Of a DNA stretch of 64,000 nt, positions 56,018-64,000 are shown one piece after another. Positions within the stretch are counted from its first letter, which is position 1. The number at the start of each line of letters is the position of its first letter. This stretch comes from JAWVFM01 sp038237625 (GTDB lineage Bacteria > Actinomycetota > Thermoleophilia > Solirubrobacterales > 70-9). The DNA lies in the NCBI GenBank assembly GCA_038237625.1, contig JBBRYM010000013.1, positions 1-64,000 of the forward strand, in the 5' to 3' direction. The notes under the pieces were generated by a model. That model did not search any database and had not been told where the DNA came from. It worked only from the letters and a program-made list of their open reading frames with translations. The position numbers were made by a program, and so were the translations under genes.

Positions 56018-56443
56018 ATGGCCTACCGCGTGCTTCACGCCGTCGACGCCTTCTGGCGGCCCTCCAACCAGATGGGCATCGACAACACGGACCTGGCCTC
56101 GCAGCTCGAGGCCGAGACCCTGGGCTGCCGTCTCTGGCGCCTCCGTCCCGGTCAGGCCTCGACGCGCCACCGGCACATCGACCAGACCGAGCTCTACGTC
56201 GTGCTCGAGGGCACCGGCAGGATGCGAATCGACGACGAGCTGCTCACGCTGGAGCCGCTTTCGGGGCTCCTGGCCGAACCCGACAGCGTCCGGCAGGTCT
56301 TCAACGACACCGGCTCGGACGCGCTTTGGCTTGTGGCCGGCGCGCCTCGCGAGAACGCCAACACGCTCGAGATGACCGCGGAGACCCTCGCGAGGCTCTA
56401 TCCCGACGGCCCGAACGCCATGCCGCCGGAACTCGATGGCTGA
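56018..56443 (+). CDS. Cupin-domain protein
   Basis: A 141-aa single-cupin protein. Motif 1 is LRPGQASTRHRHIDQTELYVVLEGTG (in part), with the two His and Glu expected to bind a metal; motif 2 (PDSVRQVFNDTG) lacks the usual His, which is common in regulatory or sugar-binding cupins. GATACT (56004-56009) is 8 nt upstream. It overlaps the glycosyltransferase start by 8 bp, so they are cotranscribed. Confidence 0.82.
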   Translation: MAYRVLHAVDAFWRPSNQMGIDNTDLASQLEAETLGCRLWRLRPGQASTRHRHIDQTELYVVLEGTGRMRIDDELLTLEPLSGLLAEPDSVRQVFNDTGSDALWLVAGAPRENANTLEMTAETLARLYPDGPNAMPPELDG

Positions 56444-57164
56444 GCCGCGTGGCGGGCGGACCGTCTGGCTCGTAATCCCCACCTACAACGAGGCGGCGAA
56501 CCTCGAGGCGATCGTCGAGGCCGTCCTGCGAGAGCTGCCCGCCGGATCGCGGGTGCTCATCGTCGACGACTCCTCTCCCGACGGCACCGGGGAGATCGCC
56601 GATCGGATCGCCGCGGCGCGAACCGAGGTCGAGGTTCTCCACCGCAAGCGCAAGGAGGGTCTCGGGCCTGCCTACGTGGCGGGGTTTCGCCACGTGCTGG
56701 CCGTCGGGGCTGGCCTCGTGGGGCAGATGGACGCGGACTTCTCCCACGATCCGGCCGATCTGCCGAGGCTGCTCGATGCCGTCGGCGACGCCGACCTGGT
56801 CTTGGGCTCGCGATACGTGGAGGGCGGTGGCGTGAGCGATTGGGGACCGACCCGGCGAGCCATCAGCCGCCGGGGCAGCGCCTACGCCAGGGTGATCCTG
56901 GCCGTCCGTGTCGCTGACCTGACGGGAGGCTTCAAGGTGTTCCGGCGAGAGGTCCTCGAGGAGATCGACCTCGACAGCCTCGAATCGCTCGGATACGCCT
57001 TTCAGGTCGAGACGACGTACCGCGCAATCCGCGCGGGGTTCCGTGTCGCCGAGGTGCCGATCACGTTCCGAGACCGGCGCGTCGGCGAGTCGAAGATGAC
57101 CGGGCGGATCGTCGCCGAGGCGGCCCTGCGGGTCCCCATGATGCGGATTCGCCTGCGCCGATGA
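56436..57164 (+). CDS. Polyprenol monophosphomannose synthase-like glycosyltransferase (GT2)
   Basis: A 242-aa GT-A enzyme of the DPM1/Ppm1 type. Motifs are VIPTYNEAANLEAIV, VDDSSPDGTGEIAD, GQMDADFSHDP (the metal-binding DAD), GSRYVEGGGVSDW and the acceptor-side DLTGGFKVFRREVLE. It has no membrane span, as in soluble catalytic subunits. It likely transfers mannose from GDP-mannose to a polyprenyl phosphate for lipoglycan or protein mannosylation. Confidence 0.9.
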   Translation: MAEPRGGRTVWLVIPTYNEAANLEAIVEAVLRELPAGSRVLIVDDSSPDGTGEIADRIAAARTEVEVLHRKRKEGLGPAYVAGFRHVLAVGAGLVGQMDADFSHDPADLPRLLDAVGDADLVLGSRYVEGGGVSDWGPTRRAISRRGSAYARVILAVRVADLTGGFKVFRREVLEEIDLDSLESLGYAFQVETTYRAIRAGFRVAEVPITFRDRRVGESKMTGRIVAEAALRVPMMRIRLRR

Positions 57165-57203
57165 ATCCATATGCTGCGGGCAAGGTGCCGTCAACCGGGC
57201 CGC

Positions 57204-57230
57204 GTAACGTCCGCTGGAGCTCCGTTACTT
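57204..57230 (+). terminator. Possible terminator after the glycosyltransferase
   Basis: GTAACG (57204-57209) pairs with CGTTAC (57223-57228), with a partly self-complementary interior and a short TT tail. It separates the cupin-glycosyltransferase unit from the thioredoxin promoter. Confidence 0.4.
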
Positions 57231-57237
57231 CAGTATG

Positions 57238-57243
57238 TATAGT
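57238..57243 (+). promoter_or_regulatory. -10 element of the thioredoxin gene
   Basis: TATAGT lies in an unusually AT-rich patch for this genome, with a weak TGGAGC (57215-57220) at 17-bp spacing. The leader is about 28 nt and includes the ribosome site TAGGAG at 57265-57270, so this gene is not leaderless. Confidence 0.5.
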
Positions 57244-57276
57244 ATTGAGCAAGACCATTCTCGATAGGAGACCAAC

Positions 57277-57603
57277 GTGACAGGCAAGCTCCCCGACGTA
57301 TCCGACGCCACCTTCCAGTCAGACGTTCTCGAGGCCGAGGGCTCGGTGCTGGTCGACTTCTGGGCGCCCTGGTGCGGGCCCTGCCGCGTGGTCCATCCCA
57401 TCCTCGAGGAGATGGATGTCGAGCGCGACGACCTCAAGATCGTGAGCCTGAACGTCGACGAGAACCAGCAGACGGCGGGCCGCTACGAGGTTCTCTCGAT
57501 CCCCACGCTCATTCTCTTCCGCGACGGCCAGGAGGCCAAGCGCGTGATCGGCGCGATGCCGAAGCGCCGCCTCGAGGCCGAGCTCGAGCCCGCGCTGGCG
57601 TAG
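57277..57603 (+). CDS. trxA: Thioredoxin
   Basis: A 108-aa thioredoxin. The active site is FWAPWCGPCRVVHPIL (C33 and C36), the cis-Pro loop is LSIPTLILFRDG, and the C-terminus is VIGAMPKRRLEAEL. It reduces protein disulfides in the cytosol. The GTG start has a clear AGGAG six nt upstream. Confidence 0.95.
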   Translation: MTGKLPDVSDATFQSDVLEAEGSVLVDFWAPWCGPCRVVHPILEEMDVERDDLKIVSLNVDENQQTAGRYEVLSIPTLILFRDGQEAKRVIGAMPKRRLEAELEPALA

Positions 57604-57625
57604 GGCCGCGAAGCGGCCCACCCGT

Positions 57626-58063
57626 TCAGACGATCTGACCTGCGATGAAGCCGGCGAAGAGGACCATGAAGCCGCCGATCTCGGCGACGAGCAGCGCCGT
57701 CATGAAGGCGTGGGTCCCGGGAATCGGGTCCACGAACTGGTTCGTCGTGTCGCGGCGCTTGCCGTGGATCGCGTAGCCCGCGACGGCCGCATAGAAGAAG
57801 ACGATGAGGGCGCCGACAGCGACGAGGTTGACGGCGGTGCTCCACTTGCTGAGCTCGACGAAGACCGCGAGCAGGATGCAGGCAAAGCTGTAGAGGAGCG
57901 CCGCCCTGTGGGCCGTGTCGACGTACGGATGGGCGAGCCCGTCCGGGGCGGTCACCATCTGCCGGTACTTCCAGACGCCGAGCAGCAGCGCCCAGAGAAA
58001 CATGAGTCCGCCGGCCACCAGCACGGCCTTGGCGTCGGCTCCGAGCGCCACCCCGGAGTTCAT
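57626..58063 (-). CDS. Four-span integral membrane protein of unknown function
   Basis: A 145-aa protein with four predicted spans (about 12-30, 52-70, 77-97, 118-142) and the conserved-looking segments LAHPYVDTAHRAALLYSF and FVDPIPGTHAFMTALL. It faintly resembles hydroxylaminobenzene-mutase-like small membrane proteins, too weakly to name it. Its ATG overlaps the ileS stop (ATGA), so it is translated from the ileS message. Confidence 0.68.
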   Translation of the reverse strand: MNSGVALGADAKAVLVAGGLMFLWALLLGVWKYRQMVTAPDGLAHPYVDTAHRAALLYSFACILLAVFVELSKWSTAVNLVAVGALIVFFYAAVAGYAIHGKRRDTTNQFVDPIPGTHAFMTALLVAEIGGFMVLFAGFIAGQIV

Positions 58064-61000
58064 ACCCTCCCGAGGCCGATCCTCAGGGTCAGTCCCTCGA
58101 TCGCCGCCTCGGTCCCCCCCTCGACCCCGTCGTAGGTGACTGAGGTGGCGAGCGTCTCACCGGCGACGTAGGCCTCGTGCTCGCGCGCTGCCTCCACCAG
58201 CTCGGAGTCGCCGCCGAAGGTGAGGGCGATCCTGTCGCTCACCTTTAGGCCGGCTTCGCGGCGGGCGTTCTGCACGGCGTGAACGATCTCACGCGCCAAA
58301 CCCTCGCGGCGAAGCTCCTCGTCGACCTCGAGCTCCAGGGCCACGGCATGGCCGGCGTCCGCCTCCACCTGGTAGCCCTCGAGCGGAGTCAGCGAGAGCT
58401 GGAGGTTCTCGGCGTCGAGGACGTGCTCGGCGCCGCCGACGTTGACGCCCACCTGGCCTCCGGCGCTGAGGGTGCGGGCGACATGCGACGCGTCGAGGGC
58501 GGCGACGGCCGCTGCGAGAAGGGGCATGTCCTTGCCGAAGCGCGGCCCGAGCGTGCGGTAGTTCGGCTTGACCTCGTAGGTCACGAGGTCGGATTCGGAC
58601 TCGACGAAGTCGAGATCCTTCACGTTCAGTTCCTCGGTCACCAAACCTGCATGCGCCGAGATGGCCGCTCGCTCGGCGTCGTTGGCGACGATCACGGCCC
58701 GTCGCAGCGGCTGGCGCACCTTCTGGCGCGACTGCGCGCGAGCGGCGTGACCCAGCTCGACGGTCAGGCGGACCGCCGCCATCGCCTCTTCCAGCTCAGG
58801 ATCGCGGAGCCCGGCGTCCGGCTCGGGGAAGTCGCGCAGGTGCACCGAATCGGGACGCGCCCCGAACTCGCCCGCCGCGCCGCCCGCGAGGTTTGAGTGA
58901 ATCTCCTCGGCGAGGAACGGCACGAATGGCGCGATCAGGCCCGCGATCTCGAGCAGGCAGTGGCGAAGCGTTCCCAGCGCCGCGGGGTCGCCCTCCCAAA
59001 GGCGCCGGCGAGAGCGCCGCACATACCAGTTCGACAACTCGTCGACGTAGGCCGTGATCGCCCGCCCGGCCGAGGTGCAGTCGAAGTCGTCCATCCGTTC
59101 GGTGACCTCGGCGGTCGTGGCCTGAAGGCGCGAGAGGGCCCAGCGGTCGAGCTCGGAAGCGGGACCTGCCCCCTCCAGCTCCGCCGGCGCGATGCCCTCC
59201 GCATTCGCGTACATCACGCAGATTCGGTACGTGTTCCAGAGGGTGTTGAAGAACGAGTGGACGCTCTCGCCGAGTGTGTCGACCGAGAACCGGTAGCCCG
59301 CCCAAGGCTGCTGGGCGGTGAGGTAGAACCAGCGGAAGGCGTCGGCGCCGTAGCGGTCGATCACCTCCCACGGGTCGACGACGTTACCCTTGCTCTTCGA
59401 CATCTTCTGGCCGTCGGGGTCCGCGATCAGCCCCAGGCAGACGCAGTTGCGGTAGCTCGTCGTGTCGAAGAGCAGCGTCGAGACGGCGAGCAGCGAGTAG
59501 AACCAGCCGCGGGTCTGGTCGATCCCTTCGGAGATGAAGTCGGCGGGGAAGCGCTCCGCGAAGAGATCGGAGCCTTCGAAGGGATAGTGGTACTGGGCGA
59601 ACGGCATCGACCCCGAGTCGAACCAGGCGTCGATCGTCTCGATGACACGCCGCATGACGCCGCCGCACCCCTCGCACTTCAGCTCGACGGCGTCGATGTA
59701 GGGGCGATGCAGGTCGTCGGGCACCTCGCCGCCGCGATCGCGAAGGTCCGTGGTCGAGCCGGCGCAGAAGCGCTCCTCGCAACCGGCGGTGGAGCACTCC
59801 CAGATCGGCAGCGGCGTCCCCCAGTAGCGCTCGCGAGATAGCGCCCAGTCCTGGTTGCCCTCGAGCCATTTGCCGAAGCGGCCGGTCCTGATGTGCTCGG
59901 GATGCCAGCCGATCTCGGCGTTCTCCGCCAGCATCCGGCCGGCCACCTCGGTGGTCTTCACGTACCAGCTCGACTTGGCGTAGTAGAGGAGGGGGGTGTC
60001 GCAGCGCCAGCAATGCGGGTAGGCGTGCTGGTAGATCTGCGAGCGAAACAGCAGGCCGCGTTCGCGAAGGCTCGCGATCAGGGCCTCGGTGACCTCGGGG
60101 TCCTTGACGAAGCGGCCCTCGAAGCCGACGACGCGGTCGTCGAAGGTGCCGTTCGGCTTGACCGGGTTGTAGAGACGGGTCGCGTCGGCGGTGAGTGCCT
60201 GGTAGTCGTCCTCCCCGAAAGCCGGCGCGAGGTGGACGAGGCCGGTGCCGTCGTCGGTGGTGACGAAACCGGCGCCGATCACCGGAAACTCGCCGGGGTC
60301 GCGGTCGGTGAGGGCGAAGACCGGCCCCCGGTACGAGCGCCCGACCAGATCGGAGCCGGGGAAGCGGTCGATCACCTCGGCCTGCTCACCGAGCACACGC
60401 TCAGCCAGGGCGTCGGCGACGATCAGAGTCTCCTCGCCCACTCGCGCTCGCACGTAGGTGACGTCGGGGGCGACTGCCACCGCCTCGTTCCCCGGCAGCG
60501 TCCACGGAGTCGTCGTCCAGACAAGCATCGACTCGTCGGCGTCGGTCAGCGGAAAGCGGACGTAGATCGAGGGGTCCTCCACGTCCTGGTAGCCCAGCGC
60601 GACCTCGTGGGAGGAGAGCGCCGTGCCGCAGCGCGGGCAGTAGGGGACGACCTTGTGGCCGCGGTACAGGCGCTCGTCGTCCCAGATCTTTCGCAGCGAC
60701 CACCAGACCGACTCGATGTAGTCGTTGGTCATCGTCACGTACGGGTCGTCGAGGTCGATCCAGAAGGCGATCCGCTCGGTCAGACGGTTCCACTCCTCCA
60801 CGTAGCGGAACACCGACTCGCGACAGCGCTCGTTGAACTCGGCGATGCCGAAGGCCTCGATCTCGTCCTTGGAGGAGATCCCCAGCTCACGCTCGATCTC
60901 GAGCTCCACCGGCAGCCCGTGGCAGTCCCAGCCCGCCTTGCGGGGAACGCGGTAGCCGCGCATGGTGCGGTAGCGCGGATAGACGTCTTTGAAGACGCGG

Positions 61001-61188
61001 GCGAGCACGTGATGCGAGCCGGGCTTGCCGTTGGCCGTCGGCGGTCCCTCGTAGAAGCTCCAGACTGGCGCGCTGGCCCGGCTCTCGATCGAGCGCCGGA
61101 AAACCTCGCGAGCCCTCCAGCGCTCGAGGACGCCCTCCTCGAGCGCAGGAAAGTCCTGCTTGGAATCGACTTCGCGAAAAGCGGCCAC
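58060..61188 (-). CDS. ileS: Isoleucyl-tRNA synthetase
   Basis: A 1042-aa class I synthetase charging tRNA-Ile. The HIGH-equivalent motif is GPPTANGKPGSHHVLAR, where the first His is replaced as in a known IleRS subgroup. GWDCHGLPVE follows; KMSKS is in DGQKMSKSKGNVVDP (about 595); the editing domain lies between. Length and the C-terminal region suit the type 2 IleRS group linked with low mupirocin sensitivity. The GTG start gives AAFREVDSKQDFPALEE. It is followed by an overlapping small membrane-protein gene. Confidence 0.95.
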   Translation of the reverse strand: MAAFREVDSKQDFPALEEGVLERWRAREVFRRSIESRASAPVWSFYEGPPTANGKPGSHHVLARVFKDVYPRYRTMRGYRVPRKAGWDCHGLPVELEIERELGISSKDEIEAFGIAEFNERCRESVFRYVEEWNRLTERIAFWIDLDDPYVTMTNDYIESVWWSLRKIWDDERLYRGHKVVPYCPRCGTALSSHEVALGYQDVEDPSIYVRFPLTDADESMLVWTTTPWTLPGNEAVAVAPDVTYVRARVGEETLIVADALAERVLGEQAEVIDRFPGSDLVGRSYRGPVFALTDRDPGEFPVIGAGFVTTDDGTGLVHLAPAFGEDDYQALTADATRLYNPVKPNGTFDDRVVGFEGRFVKDPEVTEALIASLRERGLLFRSQIYQHAYPHCWRCDTPLLYYAKSSWYVKTTEVAGRMLAENAEIGWHPEHIRTGRFGKWLEGNQDWALSRERYWGTPLPIWECSTAGCEERFCAGSTTDLRDRGGEVPDDLHRPYIDAVELKCEGCGGVMRRVIETIDAWFDSGSMPFAQYHYPFEGSDLFAERFPADFISEGIDQTRGWFYSLLAVSTLLFDTTSYRNCVCLGLIADPDGQKMSKSKGNVVDPWEVIDRYGADAFRWFYLTAQQPWAGYRFSVDTLGESVHSFFNTLWNTYRICVMYANAEGIAPAELEGAGPASELDRWALSRLQATTAEVTERMDDFDCTSAGRAITAYVDELSNWYVRRSRRRLWEGDPAALGTLRHCLLEIAGLIAPFVPFLAEEIHSNLAGGAAGEFGARPDSVHLRDFPEPDAGLRDPELEEAMAAVRLTVELGHAARAQSRQKVRQPLRRAVIVANDAERAAISAHAGLVTEELNVKDLDFVESESDLVTYEVKPNYRTLGPRFGKDMPLLAAAVAALDASHVARTLSAGGQVGVNVGGAEHVLDAENLQLSLTPLEGYQVEADAGHAVALELEVDEELRREGLAREIVHAVQNARREAGLKVSDRIALTFGGDSELVEAAREHEAYVAGETLATSVTYDGVEGGTEAAIEGLTLRIGLGRV

Positions 61189-61237
61189 GGGCGCCGGATT
61201 GTTTCAGGGCGCCCGAGCCGAGCCGCTGACCGCTCAA

Positions 61238-61243
61238 TAGAAT
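61238..61243 (+). promoter_or_regulatory. -10 element TAGAAT of fumC (leaderless)
   Basis: TAGAAT ends 6 nt before the fumC ATG at 61250, so transcription should begin at the start codon. Confidence 0.58.
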
Positions 61244-61249
61244 CGCTCC

Positions 61250-62572
61250 ATGGAGCAGACGGTCGAGCAGCTCTGGGGCTCGGAGACGGAAAAGGCGGTT
61301 GACAACTTCCCCGTGTCAGGGCAGTCGGTCCCGGCGCCGGTCATCCGCTGGCTGGGGCGCCTGAAGGCCGCGGCCGCCAGGGTCAACGCCGACCTCGGCC
61401 TGCTCGACGCCGACCTGGCCGAGAGGATCGCCGCGGCCGGCGATGCGATCGCCGCGGGCGAGCACGACGACCAGTTCCCAATCGATGTCTTTCAGACGGG
61501 CTCGGGCACCTCGTCGAACATGAACGCCAACGAGGTCATCGCCAGCATCGCCGGCGACCCGGTTCACCGCAACGACCATGTGAACATGGGGCAGTCGTCG
61601 AACGACGTCTTCCCGTCGGCCGTTCATCTCGCCGCGCTGGGCGAGGTCACGAGCGAGCTCCTGCCCGCGCTCGACAACCTCGGCGAGTCATTGGGTGCCA
61701 AGGCGGAGGAGTTCAAGGACGTCGTCAAGTCGGGGCGCACCCACCTCATGGACGCGGTGCCCGTCACCCTCGGCCAGGAGTTCGGCGGCTACGCGGCCCA
61801 GATCCGCCTCGGGGCGGATCGCGTGCGGGGAACTCTGGAGCGCGTGGGCCAGATCCCGCTCGGCGGGACCGCGATCGGCACGGGTTTGAACACCCATCCA
61901 GAGTTCGCGGCGCGGGTTCGCAAGCTGATCATCGATGACACCGGGCTCGACGTCTCGGGTCCGGCCGACCCGTTCGAGGCGCAGGCCAATCGCGACGCGC
62001 TCGTCGAGCTCTCGGGCGCGCTCAAAGTCGTCGCCGTCTCGCTCAACAAGATCGCCAACGACATCGCGCTGATGGGCTCAGGCCCGCGCACCGGACTCGC
62101 CGAGCTGCGCCTGCCCGAGCTTCAGAAGGGTTCGTCGATCATGCCGGGGAAGGTGAACCCCGTGATGCCCGAGGTGACCATCCAGGTCGCCTGCCAGGTG
62201 GTCGGCAACGACGCGGCGATCACGATGGCAGGATCGCAGGGACAGTTCGAGCTAAATGTGCGCGTCCCGCTGATCGCCCGCAACCTGCTCGACTCGATCA
62301 AGCTCTTGGCGGCCGCCTCGCGCCTGCTAAAGGACAAGTGCATCGAGGGCATCGAGGCCAACCTGGAGGCCAACGAGCGCCACGCCGAGGCAACCCTCGC
62401 CGCAGCCACCGCCCTCAACCCCTACATCGGCTACGACCGCGCGGCCGAGATCGTCAAGGAGGCGGCCGACTCAGGCCGCACGCTGCGCGAAGTGGCGCTT
62501 GAGAAGGGCGTCGACGAGGAGATCCTCGCCAAGGCCCTCGACTATCACGGCATGACCCACCCGCACGGGTGA
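61250..62572 (+). CDS. fumC: Fumarate hydratase, class II
   Basis: A 440-aa oxygen-stable fumarase interconverting fumarate and malate in the TCA cycle. Signatures are TGSGTSSNMNANEVIA, MGQSSNDVFPSA, SGRTHLMDAVPVTLGQEF (substrate site with catalytic His) and the superfamily signature GSSIMPGKVNP (about 295-305). Residues match fumarase rather than aspartase at these sites. It is followed by a 7-bp hairpin (62593-62614) before msrA. Confidence 0.93.
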   Translation: MEQTVEQLWGSETEKAVDNFPVSGQSVPAPVIRWLGRLKAAAARVNADLGLLDADLAERIAAAGDAIAAGEHDDQFPIDVFQTGSGTSSNMNANEVIASIAGDPVHRNDHVNMGQSSNDVFPSAVHLAALGEVTSELLPALDNLGESLGAKAEEFKDVVKSGRTHLMDAVPVTLGQEFGGYAAQIRLGADRVRGTLERVGQIPLGGTAIGTGLNTHPEFAARVRKLIIDDTGLDVSGPADPFEAQANRDALVELSGALKVVAVSLNKIANDIALMGSGPRTGLAELRLPELQKGSSIMPGKVNPVMPEVTIQVACQVVGNDAAITMAGSQGQFELNVRVPLIARNLLDSIKLLAAASRLLKDKCIEGIEANLEANERHAEATLAAATALNPYIGYDRAAEIVKEAADSGRTLREVALEKGVDEEILAKALDYHGMTHPHG

Positions 62573-62592
62573 GCCCCGCAGCCATGCGCGCT

Positions 62593-62614
62593 CCAGACGG
62601 CGCGTAACGTCTGG
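62593..62614. terminator. Hairpin between fumC and msrA
   Basis: CCAGACG (62593-62599) pairs perfectly with CGTCTGG (62608-62614) across an 8-nt loop. There is no T-run, so it may only attenuate fumC transcription or stabilise its 3' end. Confidence 0.45.
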
Positions 62615-62630
62615 CCGCCTAAGCTGACCA

Positions 62631-63143
62631 ATGGGCATGGAGAACGAGACCCAGACCAAGACCGAGAAGGCGACGTTCGGAGCGGGCTGCTTCTGGCAGG
62701 TCGAGGAGGCTTTTCGCGAGCTTCCGGGCGTCCTCGACACCGCCGTCGGCTACGAGGGCGGCCATGTCGACAACCCCACCTACGAGCAGGTTTGCACTGG
62801 CAAGACCGGCCACACCGAGGTCGTCGAGGTCGACTACGACCCCGAGCGCACCGGCTTCGACGAGCTGGCCGCCAAGTACTTCACCGTCCATGACCCCACT
62901 CAGCTCAACCGCCAGGGCCCCGACGTGGGCTTCCAGTACCGATCGGTGATCTTCGCGCACTCGGACGAGCAAGTCGAAGCGGCGCGCAAGGCAATTGAGC
63001 GCGTCGAGCAGAGCTACCGTGACCCCGTCGTCACCACGATCGAGCCAGCGGCGCCGTTCTGGCGCGCCGAGGAGTACCATCAGTGCTACCTGCAAAAGCG
63101 CCAGGAGCGTGGCGGCCTCTTCGGGATGCTGACGGGGCGCTAG
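62631..63143 (+). CDS. msrA: Peptide methionine sulfoxide reductase MsrA
   Basis: A 170-aa repair enzyme for methionine S-sulfoxide. The catalytic motif is FGAGCFWQVEEAF (C20), followed by GYEGGHVDNPTYEQVCTGKTGH (in part) and FFTVHDPTQLNRQGPDVG-like segments; EYHQCYLQK contains the resolving Cys candidate. TAAGCT (62620-62625) lies 5 nt before the ATG. Its stop shares CTAG with the convergent creatininase-family gene. Confidence 0.94.
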   Translation: MGMENETQTKTEKATFGAGCFWQVEEAFRELPGVLDTAVGYEGGHVDNPTYEQVCTGKTGHTEVVEVDYDPERTGFDELAAKYFTVHDPTQLNRQGPDVGFQYRSVIFAHSDEQVEAARKAIERVEQSYRDPVVTTIEPAAPFWRAEEYHQCYLQKRQERGGLFGMLTGR

Positions 63144-63880
63144 CCGGCTTCGACCGTCTCAGTCGCGATTCGCAGGGCGATCTCCCAGTAGCGGCGGCCA
63201 TGCTCGGCCGTCGCCCGCGCGGGGTCGCCGATCGCGCCGACGTCGGTGAGTGAATCGACGCCGGCCGTAAACAGTCCCTGGAGCGCCTCCGCAGGATCGC
63301 CGGTGTAGCCCGCATCGGCGGAATTCATGTCGACGAGATCGGGACGGATGGCGAGCAGCATCGACGTCTCCCATTCGCCGGCGTGGAGGCCGCCCTCGTT
63401 CAGCGGGACCCCGTGCTCGTCCGCTCCGGCCTGCGCGATCTGCAGCAGGGCGCCGACGTCGGTGAGAGCGACGACGAGGCTTCGCTCATCGCCAGGTAGC
63501 CCCTCGACGGCTGCGGCCATTGGCGCGAAGTTGCCGCCGTGCGTGGGGAGTAGCACGATCCGCCGGAATCCCGAGCCCGCGAGCGACGCGACGAGGTCGG
63601 TGACGATCGCGTGAAAGGTCTCGTCACGGATCGACAACGTGCCGGCAAACGCGAGGTGATGGCTCGAGCAGCCAACGCGAACGGTGGGGGCGTAGAAGGC
63701 TTCGAGGCGTTCCGCGAGCTGGCGGGCGAAGTGATCGCCGATCAGGGCGTCGGTGGCGAGCGGCATGTGGTGGCCGTGCTGCTCGGTGGCGCCGAACGCG
63801 ACGACGACCGTGTCGCGGCCACCCGCGACCGCTGCCTTCACGGCGGGCCACGAGAGCTCGTCCAGTTGGATTGCGCTCAC
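63140..63880 (-). CDS. Creatininase-family amidohydrolase (MftE/ArfB-like)
   Basis: A 246-aa metal-dependent amidohydrolase. The metal-binding segments are AFGATEQHGHHMPLATDALIG (Glu, His, Asp), LPTHGGNFAP and LHAGEWETSMLLAI. The family includes creatininase, the mycofactocin peptidase MftE and formamide hydrolases of flavin/F420 synthesis; no mycofactocin genes are nearby. The GTG start was chosen because it overlaps the stop of the upstream gene (GTGA). Confidence 0.88.
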   Translation of the reverse strand: MSAIQLDELSWPAVKAAVAGGRDTVVVAFGATEQHGHHMPLATDALIGDHFARQLAERLEAFYAPTVRVGCSSHHLAFAGTLSIRDETFHAIVTDLVASLAGSGFRRIVLLPTHGGNFAPMAAAVEGLPGDERSLVVALTDVGALLQIAQAGADEHGVPLNEGGLHAGEWETSMLLAIRPDLVDMNSADAGYTGDPAEALQGLFTAGVDSLTDVGAIGDPARATAEHGRRYWEIALRIATETVEAG

Positions 63881-64000
63881 TTGATCAATCTCGCAACGAA
63901 GCGCTGGGCGGCGCCATCGCACTTGGAGTCCGCGGAGTCGACGACCTTCAGGACCACTGAGCCGCCGTTCACGTAGCCGCGGTAGCGAGTTCTCGCTCCG
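63877..64000 (-). CDS. C-terminal end of an uncharacterised gene
   Basis: An open frame running in from the window end on the minus strand gives about 40 residues, including RYRGYVNGGSVVLKVV and DSKCDGAAQRFVARLIK, then TGA. The stop overlaps the GTG of the creatininase-family gene, which supports it being real and cotranscribed. Too little is present to assign a family. Confidence 0.6.
   Translation of the reverse strand, partial: GARTRYRGYVNGGSVVLKVVDSADSKCDGAAQRFVARLIK

Noticed and set aside
57204..57228. Fourth copy of the AACGTCCC element
   Set aside because: The arms are GTAACG/CGTTAC, the AACGTCC match is not mirrored, and the 5-nt strand spacing is missing.
62593..62614. Another copy of the AACGTCCC element
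   Set aside because: Contains AACGT by chance; arms (CCAGACG/CGTCTGG) and layout differ.

Overview
This 64 kb window is a high-GC, gene-dense bacterial chromosome segment with housekeeping, repair and envelope genes and no phage, insertion sequence or CRISPR array. The gene set suggests an actinobacterium: a fused PafB-PafC WYL regulator, an lhr-nei2 pair, a DUF2342-type (F420-associated) metalloprotease, a 7Fe ferredoxin, a PPOX-fold protein, an AdnA/AdnB-like helicase-nuclease, GTG/TTG starts and many apparently leaderless promoters. A deep lineage such as Thermoleophilia (Solirubrobacterales/Gaiellales) fits best, but that is inference; no rRNA is present to settle it.

Layout. 1-8 kb: end of a VOC protein, acetyl-CoA hydrolase/transferase family protein, PLP aminotransferase, HAD phosphatase plus DtxR/MntR-type regulator, then a DHPS-like / MrfA-like helicase / GNAT operon. 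8-14 kb: a complete five-gene oligopeptide-type ABC importer on the minus strand, followed by tRNA-Phe(GAA). 14-22 kb: methyltransferase pair, a drug-efflux MFS pump with a divergent TetR repressor and visible operators, an unusual carboxymuconolactone-decarboxylase/esterase fusion, and a large secreted hydrolase. 22-31 kb: YhaM-like HD protein, two membrane-anchored paralogues, PafBC, MBL hydrolase, PPOX protein, and rmlA-rmlD-rmlB (no rmlC). 31-39 kb: lhr, nei2, Crp-family regulator, PCMT, reductase, ASCH and SRPBCC proteins. 39-44 kb: groES-groEL under a CIRCE operator with a strong terminator, epimerase, ferredoxin, mrp. 44-52 kb: a structured non-coding stretch, a basic coiled-coil protein, DUF2342 protease and IMPase, a helicase-nuclease with a degenerate Walker A motif, PAC2 protein, second YhaM-like protein. 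52-64 kb: split TauE/SafE pair, trehalose-phosphatase, PolX, cupin, polyprenol-P-mannose synthase-like enzyme, thioredoxin, ileS, fumC, msrA, a creatininase-family protein and the end of an unknown gene.

DNA repair is a clear theme: MrfA-like helicase, PafBC, Lhr, Nei2, PolX and the helicase-nuclease all lie within 50 kb, though not in one operon.

The most novel signal is a dispersed structured element at 2760-2805, 14236-14282 and 30434-30475. In each copy the arms AACGTCCC and GGGACGTT enclose 5-nt internal-loop strands and a 5-6 bp inner hairpin whose sequence changes completely while its pairing is kept. All three copies lie at gene 3' ends. Other points of interest are a palindromic insertion inside lhr, the CMD-esterase fusion, the split TauE/SafE pair, the Walker A K-to-R change, and start codons placed exactly 6 nt after a -10 hexamer.
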